A stretch of DNA of 64,000 bases from Bacillota bacterium (GTDB lineage Bacteria > Bacillota > Bacilli > Paenibacillales > Paenibacillaceae). Positions within the stretch are counted from its first letter, which is position 1. Each line of letters opens with the position of its first letter. Positions 18,062 to 25,736 of this stretch are shown here, one piece after another. The notes under the pieces are model-generated. The model saw nothing but the letters and a program-made list of their open reading frames with translations. It did not search any database and was not told where the DNA came from. The stretch lies in assembly GCA_023391635.1 (NCBI GenBank), contig JAEWAQ010000067.1, positions 24,713-88,712 of the forward strand. The letters are read 5' to 3'. Position numbers and translations under genes: made by a program.

Positions 18062-20314
18062 TTAACCGGGGAGCGTGATCTCTTGATAACGAACGATGCA
18101 TCCGTAGAACTCCCCGGATCCGACAAACAACCATTCCTCTTCCGGCGAATACGCCAGACAGGAGATTTCATGGATACTTGCCCATTCCGTATCCGCATTG
18201 ACCAAATCCATGTTATCCTTGGCGACCCGCGGACGTCCCAGATCGACAAAACCGTGCTCCGCCGAAAAATGAAACAGGTGCCCCGCGTCCCTCGAGCCGC
18301 CGTATACCCCGATCGCGCTGCCGGCGCACGTATTCACAAAATTCCGCAGCTGTCCGGTGGAGTAAAGTCGGCCGTAAGACGTTCGTTTCGCAAGATCGGA
18401 CGACAACGTGAACAGCAAGCCGTCCAGCGTTCCGGCCACGATCGTGCCATCGTCGAGCACAACCCCTCCGGTGATCGTCGCTTTGAACGAACGTCCTCTG
18501 ATGGACGGCGCCGTGACCGGCAACGCCTCGACGGAAGCAGCAATCAGGTCGTATACCAGAAGGGTATTGTTGCTGCCGGACAGCAGCAGACGCCGATCAT
18601 CCAGTAAGATCACGCAGCCTTCGGGATCGGCAAGCTTCACTTGGTCAAGCGGCTGCATAACCGCCTCTTCTTCCAAAGCAATCGCATAGAGATTGCCTTC
18701 CGAATCGCCGGCCAGCAGCCTGTCGCCGCCGTCCAGCACGCCGTAAAGCTTGCACAGCTGGGCGCCTTCAGATTTCCATTCGATTATCTTCTTGCAATGC
18801 GCAGCAGTTGTATCCACGACCAGCAGTTTACCGTCATTCGTCAGCACCGCCACATCTTCGCCGACGTCCGCGCAGGAAACCGCGGCGCCTCCGGCGTAAA
18901 GCTCGGTCATTCGGGTCGGCTCATGGCGGTGGTGTTCGGATTCCACCAACCATACGCGGTCTTTCCCGTGAATGCTGTATACGTTGCCCGTCCCGGCTCG
19001 CAGATGGATAACCGCGCTCATCTTCCAATCCATATGCCGATGCAGCGGCATGACCCGTGTCGTCTTCGCCGTTACATGCATATAGGCCGGAACGCCGACG
19101 CCTTCATAACCCGGTTCCCAATAGGGGTGAAGCCCGGCGCTCGGCGCGTCCGGTCCCGGCGGCTGCAGCTTGCGAACGTCGACAGCCAGAATATACGGGG
19201 AGAACTGTCCGCACACATCTACCATATGCAGCCAGCCCCGGTCGTCAAAAATCATTTCGGCGATATATTGAGAATCCAGCCCGCGGGGCACGATCAGACC
19301 GAGATTTTCCGGGCGCCCTCCGTTCAGAATATCCCACCGGACCAGTCTGATCGGCCAATAGCCATCATTCGTCTTCAGTCCGTAGTGCAGCACGAAATTG
19401 TCGTCGGCGGCCAAACCGCCGATGCCGTATGCTTCGACCGGCACTTGCTCCGGCAGATGGATCGGACCGTGGCGGATCGCTTCCAACGTCTCAGGATCGA
19501 GCTCAATCAGCTCGCTGTCCACATTGTCAACCATGAATAAGGTGCCTTTGGGCGATAACAGCGCGAAAATAAATTGCCTTCGATGCCTTGTGCCGTGGGG
19601 GGACGCAAAGTGAATTTTAAGATCGGTCACCTCGTCGGCCTCCGGATCGTATCTCCACAAGCCACCGGTGTACGAACTGCCGTAGAAACGGCCTTTGCGA
19701 TCCTTTACAAGCCTGCAGGACGAATACTCCGACAGCTTGCCGTAATCTTTGACCTCGTTCGTCTCCAGATCCAGACGGTAGAAGTGGCCTCTCATATAAC
19801 CCAGAAAATAATAATAACGCGGGTCGTTGCCCAGCATGCCGCCATAGATGCTCTCCCGCGGAACCGGCATACCGCGGACCTGGACTTCGCCAGAGTCGGG
19901 ATTGACGATCATCACGATCGACCCGGGATACCCTTCCCACGTGTGCTCGTAATATTGCTCGAACATCCATTGCTTGTGGCCGGGTGCAGGGGCCGTGTTA
20001 TGCGTAGCCATAATCAGGCGGCCGTCCGGCAGGAAGTCGATGCTCGTATGGATCTTGCTTGGCGGCATCTGCCGGGCATCTACGATCCACACCTTCGACA
20101 CGTCGAAGATGAGCCGAAGCTTGCCCGTATCCGGGTAATACTCATATAAAAACGCATGCAACGGCTTCTCGTTTTCGCCGCATACGCTTACAAAAAAACG
20201 TCCTTCCGGCGAACGCACGAAATCCCAGACCGCATTGTGGCCCAACTCGTTCGGCAGCTGCGTGAAACGGGTAACTTCATCCGGGAAACCGGCCAGCAAA
20301 TTACCGGTGCTCAT
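18062..20314 (-). CDS. Cytoplasmic beta-propeller-like protein of unknown function
   Basis: 750 residues, GGAGG before the ATG, no signal peptide or membrane segment. The sequence is a run of four-stranded units typical of beta-propellers: GHFYRLDLETNEVKDYG, GLWRYDPEADEVTDLK, GTLFMVDNVDSELIELDPET, KLLVVDTTAAHCKKI, NTLLVYDLIAASVEAL and so on, probably two propellers in tandem. Such repeats occur in lyases, lactonases and scaffold proteins. It is the first gene of the operon behind a near-consensus promoter, so it is made in quantity with the enzymes. Being intracellular is unusual for a propeller of this kind; oligogalacturonate-lyase-like or lactonase activity is possible but not shown. Confidence 0.85.
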   Translation of the reverse strand: MSTGNLLAGFPDEVTRFTQLPNELGHNAVWDFVRSPEGRFFVSVCGENEKPLHAFLYEYYPDTGKLRLIFDVSKVWIVDARQMPPSKIHTSIDFLPDGRLIMATHNTAPAPGHKQWMFEQYYEHTWEGYPGSIVMIVNPDSGEVQVRGMPVPRESIYGGMLGNDPRYYYFLGYMRGHFYRLDLETNEVKDYGKLSEYSSCRLVKDRKGRFYGSSYTGGLWRYDPEADEVTDLKIHFASPHGTRHRRQFIFALLSPKGTLFMVDNVDSELIELDPETLEAIRHGPIHLPEQVPVEAYGIGGLAADDNFVLHYGLKTNDGYWPIRLVRWDILNGGRPENLGLIVPRGLDSQYIAEMIFDDRGWLHMVDVCGQFSPYILAVDVRKLQPPGPDAPSAGLHPYWEPGYEGVGVPAYMHVTAKTTRVMPLHRHMDWKMSAVIHLRAGTGNVYSIHGKDRVWLVESEHHRHEPTRMTELYAGGAAVSCADVGEDVAVLTNDGKLLVVDTTAAHCKKIIEWKSEGAQLCKLYGVLDGGDRLLAGDSEGNLYAIALEEEAVMQPLDQVKLADPEGCVILLDDRRLLLSGSNNTLLVYDLIAASVEALPVTAPSIRGRSFKATITGGVVLDDGTIVAGTLDGLLFTLSSDLAKRTSYGRLYSTGQLRNFVNTCAGSAIGVYGGSRDAGHLFHFSAEHGFVDLGRPRVAKDNMDLVNADTEWASIHEISCLAYSPEEEWLFVGSGEFYGCIVRYQEITLPG

Positions 20315-20359
20315 GGAAATCCCTCCAAGTGTCAGACCTTTCCATCCATTACTATCGAA

Positions 20360-20388
20360 ATTCTATCCTTGCTTAATCGCATAGTCAA
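20360..20388 (-). promoter_or_regulatory. Sigma-A promoter of the six-gene operon
   Basis: On the minus strand TTGACT (20388-20383), a 17-base spacer and TAGAAT (20365-20360) lie upstream of the beta-propeller gene. This is the only good promoter before the six packed genes. Confidence 0.7.
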
Positions 20389-20400
20389 TGAATATTTTCA
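20389..20400. promoter_or_regulatory. Near-palindrome next to -35, candidate IclR operator
   Basis: TGAATATTTTCA reads TGAA-nATn-TTCA on both strands and directly abuts the -35 element of the operon promoter. The neighbouring IclR-type regulator is the natural candidate to bind it. Confidence 0.35.
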
Positions 20401-20467
20401 TGTATGATTAAATTTTTCCTATTTGTGAAACGGATCAAACCCCTTCCCGAGGACGCGGCCAAAATGA

Positions 20468-20499
20468 AAACCGTCTGAGCGCACGGACTCAAACGGTTT
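20468..20499 (-). terminator. Rho-independent terminator after the IclR gene
   Basis: AAACCGTcTGAG pairs with CTCAaACGGTTT around an 8-base loop. On the minus strand the hairpin is followed by TTTTCATTTT, fitting termination of the IclR transcript before the operon promoter. Confidence 0.7.
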
Positions 20500-20514
20500 G
20501 CAGCATCTGGGCAT

Positions 20515-21285
20515 TCAATTTTGACGATACACTTTATTGCTGATATTGACGCAGGCTTTGGTGATCCATTGGAGCGTCCTCTCCCACAATTCATCCGTGA
20601 TCCGAACGACCGGTATCGAGACGCTGATCGAGGCCACCACTTTGCCCTCCATATCATAGATCGGTCCGGCGATACAGTGTACGCCTTCCACCGATTCTCC
20701 GAAGTTGAAGGCGATCCGGTCCTCCCGCACCTTCTCCAGCGCCGCTTTCAAAGCTTTGCGGTTCGAAATCGTGTTGGAGGTGAACGTCTCTAGATTGTCA
20801 TCCGGATACAATTCATCGATTTCCTGGTCCGACATCCCAGCCAGCATCAGTTTGCCCGACGCGGAAGCATGAAGCGGAAGAACGGCGCCGATGTTCGAGG
20901 ATACACGCAGCGGCTGAGTGATTTGCTTCTCGGCGATATAGACGGATTTGTTTCCGCTTCGTACGCTCAGAAGCACGGTCTCATTCAAATCCTCGGCCAT
21001 CTTCCCCGCAATGTGAAAAAATTCGGTCGGCAAATTGGTATTCTTGCGGTGCTGCACCCGGATTTCAAAAATTTTGTTGCCGAGATGAAACTGTTTGCCC
21101 GAGCTGTCCGCTTCCAAATAACCCCGGTTCAGCATGTTTTGAATGATTTGATAGGTGCTGCTGACCGGCATGTTCAGCAAATTCGCAATGTCGGTCAATG
21201 TAAACGAATCCTTATCTCCGGTAAACAATTCGAAAATGTCCAATACCCGGTCGGCGGATTTCACTTTCGGCGATTGTTGGCTCAC
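20515..21285 (-). CDS. IclR family transcriptional regulator
   Basis: 256 residues from a GTG at 21285 (GAGGGTGAG upstream); an ATG at 21312 has no binding site. Winged helix at residues about 8-65 (SADRVLDIFELFTGDKDSFTLTDIANLL...MPVSSTYQIIQNMLNRGYL), then the effector domain with GAVLPLHASASGKLMLAG and VEGVHCIAGPIYDMEGKVVASIS. It precedes the six-gene operon on the same strand but has its own terminator, so it probably regulates that operon from a separate transcript. Confidence 0.92.
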   Translation of the reverse strand: MSQQSPKVKSADRVLDIFELFTGDKDSFTLTDIANLLNMPVSSTYQIIQNMLNRGYLEADSSGKQFHLGNKIFEIRVQHRKNTNLPTEFFHIAGKMAEDLNETVLLSVRSGNKSVYIAEKQITQPLRVSSNIGAVLPLHASASGKLMLAGMSDQEIDELYPDDNLETFTSNTISNRKALKAALEKVREDRIAFNFGESVEGVHCIAGPIYDMEGKVVASISVSIPVVRITDELWERTLQWITKACVNISNKVYRQN

Positions 21286-21365
21286 GATACGCTCACCCTC
21301 TGCCTTTCTCATTAAGATTTGATTTTACTGAACTTTACAATGAATGTCCATAAAGGAAATCAGGA

Positions 21366-22184
21366 TCATTGAGTGGCCCGTTCCCGAAACTGTTTCGGCG
21401 TCACGCCGACATGCCGCGAAAACACGCGGGTGAAATACAGCGGATCATTGTATCCGACCTCGAACGCAATGGCCGATACGGGAATCCTGCTATCCTTGAG
21501 CAGTTCCATCGCTTTCTCGATTCGCACTTTCGTAATATACTGAACGGGTGAGCAGCCAACGTATTTTTTAAACAATACCGAAAAATAGCTGCTGGAAATC
21601 GAGAACTTTTTGGCGAGTTGCTTACGCTCCAGCATTCCCTGGTAATGGCGCTCGATATAGGCCACGCACTCCAGTATGGAACCTTCAGTCGTCCCTTCCT
21701 GTTGGAAGTACTGTTGCCTTTCCAGCAACCGGTGCAGCATATTCAGGAACGCAAGCTTGGTTTTGCCGGCATATCCTGGCTGCTTATGCGTCCAAATGCG
21801 AAGCATGACCTGCATTTCCTCCAGCAGCAAGATCGGTTCGGGGATTTGCATAACCGGTTCGAACGGAAGCGAACGATCCTCCCCTTCCCGGAACCGGATG
21901 TCCGAATCCGTCCAGTCCAAATACTTCACTTCGTATTGAATGCCGTAATAGCGAAGCGGTCGATTCACGGAACTTCGCAACGAAACTTTTCCCGGACTCG
22001 GAGCTTGAAGGATACTTCCCTTGGACAACGCGTACGTGACGCCGCTCATATCCGCGCTGCCCCGCCCGTCATGGATATATAGAAACAACTGGTCCTTTGA
22101 GACTTGATGCACCCGGGATCCGTGCAGCTCCGCTTCGAAAACGTTGACGATACGAGGAAAAAAGGATTCGAGAAAATCGATCAA
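21366..22184 (-). CDS. AraC family transcriptional regulator
   Basis: About 272 residues from a TTG at 22184, chosen because AAGGAGG lies 10 bases upstream; a GTG at 22208 would place that site inside the gene. The N-terminal half is a cupin-like sensor (LFLYIHDGRGSADM, YALSKGSILQAPSPGKVSLRS). The C-terminal 100 residues hold two helix-turn-helix motifs (LAKKFSISSSYFSVLFKKYVG and ISAIAFEVGYNDPLYFTRVFSRHVG-type). It is divergent from the binding-protein gene at 22345 and likely activates the sugar transport island. Confidence 0.93.
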   Translation of the reverse strand: MIDFLESFFPRIVNVFEAELHGSRVHQVSKDQLFLYIHDGRGSADMSGVTYALSKGSILQAPSPGKVSLRSSVNRPLRYYGIQYEVKYLDWTDSDIRFREGEDRSLPFEPVMQIPEPILLLEEMQVMLRIWTHKQPGYAGKTKLAFLNMLHRLLERQQYFQQEGTTEGSILECVAYIERHYQGMLERKQLAKKFSISSSYFSVLFKKYVGCSPVQYITKVRIEKAMELLKDSRIPVSAIAFEVGYNDPLYFTRVFSRHVGVTPKQFRERATQ

Positions 22185-22265
22185 AGTGAGTTCGACCTCC
22201 TTTTTCACATATGAAAAACAATTTCAATCAAAAATCCATATGCGTAAAATATTCGTCCATAGACC

Positions 22266-22294
22266 CTGACAATCCTGTTTTGCCATACTAAAAT
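22266..22294 (+). promoter_or_regulatory. Promoter of the 22345 binding-protein gene
   Basis: CTGACA (22266-22271), a 17-base spacer and TAAAAT (22289-22294) lie about 50 bases before the ATG, in the divergent region shared with the AraC gene. Confidence 0.6.
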
Positions 22295-22344
22295 GTGTAA
22301 GGGTTTGCATGACCTTAATCGAAACCAGGGAGGGTAATGGAAAG

Positions 22345-23724
22345 ATGCTCAGACAAAAGCACACCATTGTTTCACTGATTATGATCTTGCTCCTAACCGG
22401 TATTTTGGCGGCTTGCTCCGGCGGCAACAATACAGCCGGCAACAGTTCCACGCCGCCGCCTGCGGAGTCGACAACGCCGCCGCCTTCCGAAACAACGCCA
22501 CCTCCTTCTGAAACGACGCCTCCGCCGCCTGAACCGGTGGAACTGGCCGCGTACAGCAATCACAGCGACGACGATTTCAATGCTCGGATCGCGGCAGCCG
22601 TCACCGCAGCGCACCCGAATATTACGTTCAAGCACTACCCGTCGCAAATCCGGAACATTCCGGATACGATCGATGTGGACGGCGTAAATCCGGATGTCGG
22701 CTTCAACATGAACGCCAATGACTGGAGAGCCATCGTCAAGCTGAACCTGTCGCAAGATCTGACGGCGCTCGCTGCCGCCGCCGGCTTTAAGCCCGAGGAG
22801 AAATTTTTCCCGGGTACGCTGCAAACGATGAAAACCTGGTTTGACGGCGAACTGAAAGGCTTGCCGAACACCGCCAACCCGCTTATTCTCTTTTACAACA
22901 AAGATATTTTCGACGCCTTCCAAGTCCCGTACCCGGGAGAAGACTTGACTTGGGATCAACTCTATGAGATTGCCCAGAAAGTGACCGGCGAGAAGAACGG
23001 CAAGAAATATATCGGGTTCGGCGCTTTCCACTCTTTCATCTGGGGCAACAACCAATACTCGCTTTCGCTGGTGGATACCGCCACCGATACGGCCGCGGTA
23101 AATACGCCCGAGTTCAAGAAAATGGTGGAAAACTTGATTCGCTTCTATCGAATTCCCGGCGTTGCGGATGGCTACGATCCTGAAGGCAATGGCGGCGGTG
23201 AGTTGAACCGGTTCTATTTGCAGCAAGACGTAGCGATGGTGGCCACCCTGGCATCTTCTGTTGGACGCGGGGATTGGCCGGCTGAATTTACCAATTGGGA
23301 CATGGTGGCGGCTCCCTATTTTGCAGATAAGCCCTATGTAGGTTTCCAGGACGGCGGCAGCTTCAATGCCGTACTCAATACCGCGAAAAATCAGGAAGCC
23401 GCTTTCCAGGCTATGGTCGACTATTACTCGGAAGACAATCTGGCCGAGTTGGCGAAGACGCACAGAATGATCTTCCCGTTCATCGGCGATAAAGTGAAGA
23501 AAGCGCTTGGCGAAAACGAGAAATTCGTCGGTAAAAATGTCAACGCCTTCTATACGAACGATTACGCGCCGACCCCGAAGCCGACCCAAGGGTATAGCGT
23601 GGATGCGGCAGGTCTGTTCGCCAAGCAATTCTCCAAGCTGGTCACCGGCGTTCACAAGGATGTTGACGCCATGTTGGCTGCCGCGGAAGCGGATATCAAC
23701 AATGCCATCAAGGACGCGAAATAA
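22345..23724 (+). CDS. Extracellular solute-binding lipoprotein with Pro/Thr linker
   Basis: 459 residues from the ATG at 22345 with GGGAGGG upstream. Signal peptide with lipobox LTGILAAC (Cys near 24), then a low-complexity linker of Ser/Thr-Pro repeats (STPPP, TTPPPSE) at residues about 35-65 that spaces the domain from the membrane. The mature domain is a family-1 sugar binder (ILFYNKDIFDAFQVPYPGEDLTWDQLYEIAQKVTG). It is convergent with the permease pair 23866-25736, whose binding protein it probably is, and divergent from the AraC regulator. Substrate unknown. Confidence 0.92.
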   Translation: MLRQKHTIVSLIMILLLTGILAACSGGNNTAGNSSTPPPAESTTPPPSETTPPPSETTPPPPEPVELAAYSNHSDDDFNARIAAAVTAAHPNITFKHYPSQIRNIPDTIDVDGVNPDVGFNMNANDWRAIVKLNLSQDLTALAAAAGFKPEEKFFPGTLQTMKTWFDGELKGLPNTANPLILFYNKDIFDAFQVPYPGEDLTWDQLYEIAQKVTGEKNGKKYIGFGAFHSFIWGNNQYSLSLVDTATDTAAVNTPEFKKMVENLIRFYRIPGVADGYDPEGNGGGELNRFYLQQDVAMVATLASSVGRGDWPAEFTNWDMVAAPYFADKPYVGFQDGGSFNAVLNTAKNQEAAFQAMVDYYSEDNLAELAKTHRMIFPFIGDKVKKALGENEKFVGKNVNAFYTNDYAPTPKPTQGYSVDAAGLFAKQFSKLVTGVHKDVDAMLAAAEADINNAIKDAK

Positions 23725-23747
23725 TCGAGCCGCATCAAGTTTCCGGG

Positions 23748-23773
23748 TGCCGCACTCCGATCGGGGTGCGGCA
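23748..23773. terminator. Hairpin between convergent genes
   Basis: TGCCGCACtCC pairs with GGgGTGCGGCA around GATC. It lies 24 bases after the binding-protein stop and before the end of the minus-strand operon. There is no U-run, so termination strength is uncertain. Confidence 0.55.
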
Positions 23774-23865
23774 TTGCGTTGGCAGCCTGGTGTCGTGAAC
23801 CGACGACTCATGCCCTTTCCTCCCTCCACATCATCCAGCGCCTTCCTCCATTCTGCTTCCCCCTC

Positions 23866-24846
23866 CTATTCCACCATGCCCGTGCGTTCGATCCCTTCGG
23901 TGAACCATCGCTGCGCGATCAGGTACAAGATGACGGGCGGCAAAACGATGAGGAACGCGGCAGCCATCCGGGGACCTTCCGAAACGGGGTCGGTCGGATT
24001 TCCTATAAAATTAAGCGCCCGATTTCCGACAAGGTTCGTTTCGAGCTGATCCAGCCGAATAGAAAGCGGGGTAAACCCGTGGCTAAGCAGCAATTCCACT
24101 TCGTAGTACATATTCCAATACCAAATAAAAGAAAACAAAAACACGACAAGACAAGAAGCTTTGGCCAGCGGCAGCATGATCCGAAAAAACAGCCGGAAAG
24201 CGGATGCGCCGTCCATCTTCGCCGCTTCTTCCAGCGCCTTGGGCTGGGAAAGGAAAAACTGCCGGAATATGATGACGAACAGGGCGCCCCGAATGCCTTG
24301 CGCGAGCAGCGCAGGCACCAGAATGACAAGCGGCGTATAGAGCCAGCCCAGTTGATAAAAAATCATGTAGAGCGGGACGATCGTAATTTGCGGCGGCACG
24401 AGGAACGCGACAATCGTTAACACGAAGAAAAGGTTTTTCCCCGGAAACTTGAGCCGCGCGAGCGCATATCCGGTCAGCGAACAGGACAATACCTGAAAAA
24501 TCGAGCCGAACAAGGCGAGAAACAACGTGATCCCGAACGCTTCCGGATATTTCAGTCCCTTCCAGGCATCGAGGAAATTTTGCATCGTCATTTCCCGCGG
24601 GATGAAGCCCACAACCGGATCGATCAGATCGCTGAGCGTTTTCAGACTGGTAGAAATCATTTCGATAATCGGTTGTACATACAAGAATGCAATCACGATA
24701 AGCATGAGCAGGAGAATGATTTTCGCCAGCCAACCGTCATTCACGTTTTGCCCCAAAATCATTTTTTTCATTTGCTGCGCTTTCCGGCTGTCCATCGCGC
24801 CGGTCATTTCCCTCTTGATTTGCTGCGCGGTTTGTCCCCATTTCAA
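23866..24846 (-). CDS. Carbohydrate ABC transporter permease (MalG/CUT1 type)
   Basis: About 326 residues from a TTG at 24846 (AGGAAGGGAA upstream), two bases after the previous stop. Six membrane segments are apparent, beginning LAKIILLLMLIVIAFLYV. The EAA-type cytoplasmic loop for contact with the ATPase is EEAAKMDGASAFRLFFRIMLPLA. Last gene of the long operon and partner of the upstream permease. Together they should form the channel for the 22345 binding protein. Confidence 0.92.
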   Translation of the reverse strand: MKWGQTAQQIKREMTGAMDSRKAQQMKKMILGQNVNDGWLAKIILLLMLIVIAFLYVQPIIEMISTSLKTLSDLIDPVVGFIPREMTMQNFLDAWKGLKYPEAFGITLFLALFGSIFQVLSCSLTGYALARLKFPGKNLFFVLTIVAFLVPPQITIVPLYMIFYQLGWLYTPLVILVPALLAQGIRGALFVIIFRQFFLSQPKALEEAAKMDGASAFRLFFRIMLPLAKASCLVVFLFSFIWYWNMYYEVELLLSHGFTPLSIRLDQLETNLVGNRALNFIGNPTDPVSEGPRMAAAFLIVLPPVILYLIAQRWFTEGIERTGMVE

Positions 24847-24848
24847 GG

Positions 24849-25736
24849 TTATTCCCTTCCTTTCCTTGACGCCCGGCCGGTAAACCAAAGCGCAATGAAA
24901 ATCAAGATCATAATCAGCAAGAAGTACAGCCAAGCCATCGCGCTTGCATAACCATACCCTCTGGAAGCGTCAAACATATTCCTGGATACAATTTCCAATA
25001 CAGGATTGAAAGGGAATGTGAACATATCGACAATCGTATAAATCGCATTAAGCCCCATAAACGGAATCATGCCGGGAAACGTAATTTTCCAGAAGCTCTC
25101 CCACGGCGAAGCGCCGTCGACGCGGATCGCTTCGTATAACGTTCGGGGAATCGTCTGGAAGCCCGCAAGAAAAATAAGAATTTGCACGCCGGAATACCAT
25201 AGGATGATGACGGCTTGACTCAACACGTTCACCACGGCAGCTTCCACCCAGCCCCCAAAAAACCGGTCGGCAATTCCCCTGATATTGTAAGTTTCCATGA
25301 ACGGCAGTTCGCCGGCCCCTGTCGAGAACATTTGAAAAATAACCTGACCCGTGGTGAAGATGACGGGCAGAAAGAAAATGGCCCGCATCATGCCTCTTCC
25401 GGGAAACTTCTGGTTCAGCAAAAGCGAGATAAAGAAAGCGAAGATCAGGATCATCGGAATCGTAATCAACAGTTCCAAAAATTCCGTTATTAAGATGATC
25501 GGATAAGCGGTATTTCGAAACATCATATCATAGTAATTTTGGAAGCCGACCCATGTATACTTGAAGCCTTCGGAAGTTAAGTCGATGTCGTTAAAGCTGT
25601 TGTAAATCGACCATCCGACCGGAAACGCGACGAAGGAGGCAAACCCGACGATCCAAGGCAGCATGAACAAATAGCCGACGCCGTAATCTTTCCACCGAAA
25701 CTTCAAATATTGCATGCGTCTTTGTTTTTCGTTCAA
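24849..25736 (-). CDS. Sugar ABC transporter permease (MalF/LacF type)
   Basis: 295 residues from a TTG (GGAGG 9 bases upstream), overlapping the previous gene by four bases. Multiple membrane segments start with YLFMLPWIVGFASFVAFPVGWSI. The ATPase-coupling loop is YEAIRVDGASPWESFWKITFPGM. First subunit of the second permease pair in the operon. Confidence 0.92.
   Translation of the reverse strand: MNEKQRRMQYLKFRWKDYGVGYLFMLPWIVGFASFVAFPVGWSIYNSFNDIDLTSEGFKYTWVGFQNYYDMMFRNTAYPIILITEFLELLITIPMILIFAFFISLLLNQKFPGRGMMRAIFFLPVIFTTGQVIFQMFSTGAGELPFMETYNIRGIADRFFGGWVEAAVVNVLSQAVIILWYSGVQILIFLAGFQTIPRTLYEAIRVDGASPWESFWKITFPGMIPFMGLNAIYTIVDMFTFPFNPVLEIVSRNMFDASRGYGYASAMAWLYFLLIMILIFIALWFTGRASRKGRE

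Noticed and set aside
22393..23829. A 478-codon open frame on the minus strand
   Set aside because: It is the antisense of the binding-protein gene at 22345; the Arg-rich end is the reverse of the Pro/Thr linker.
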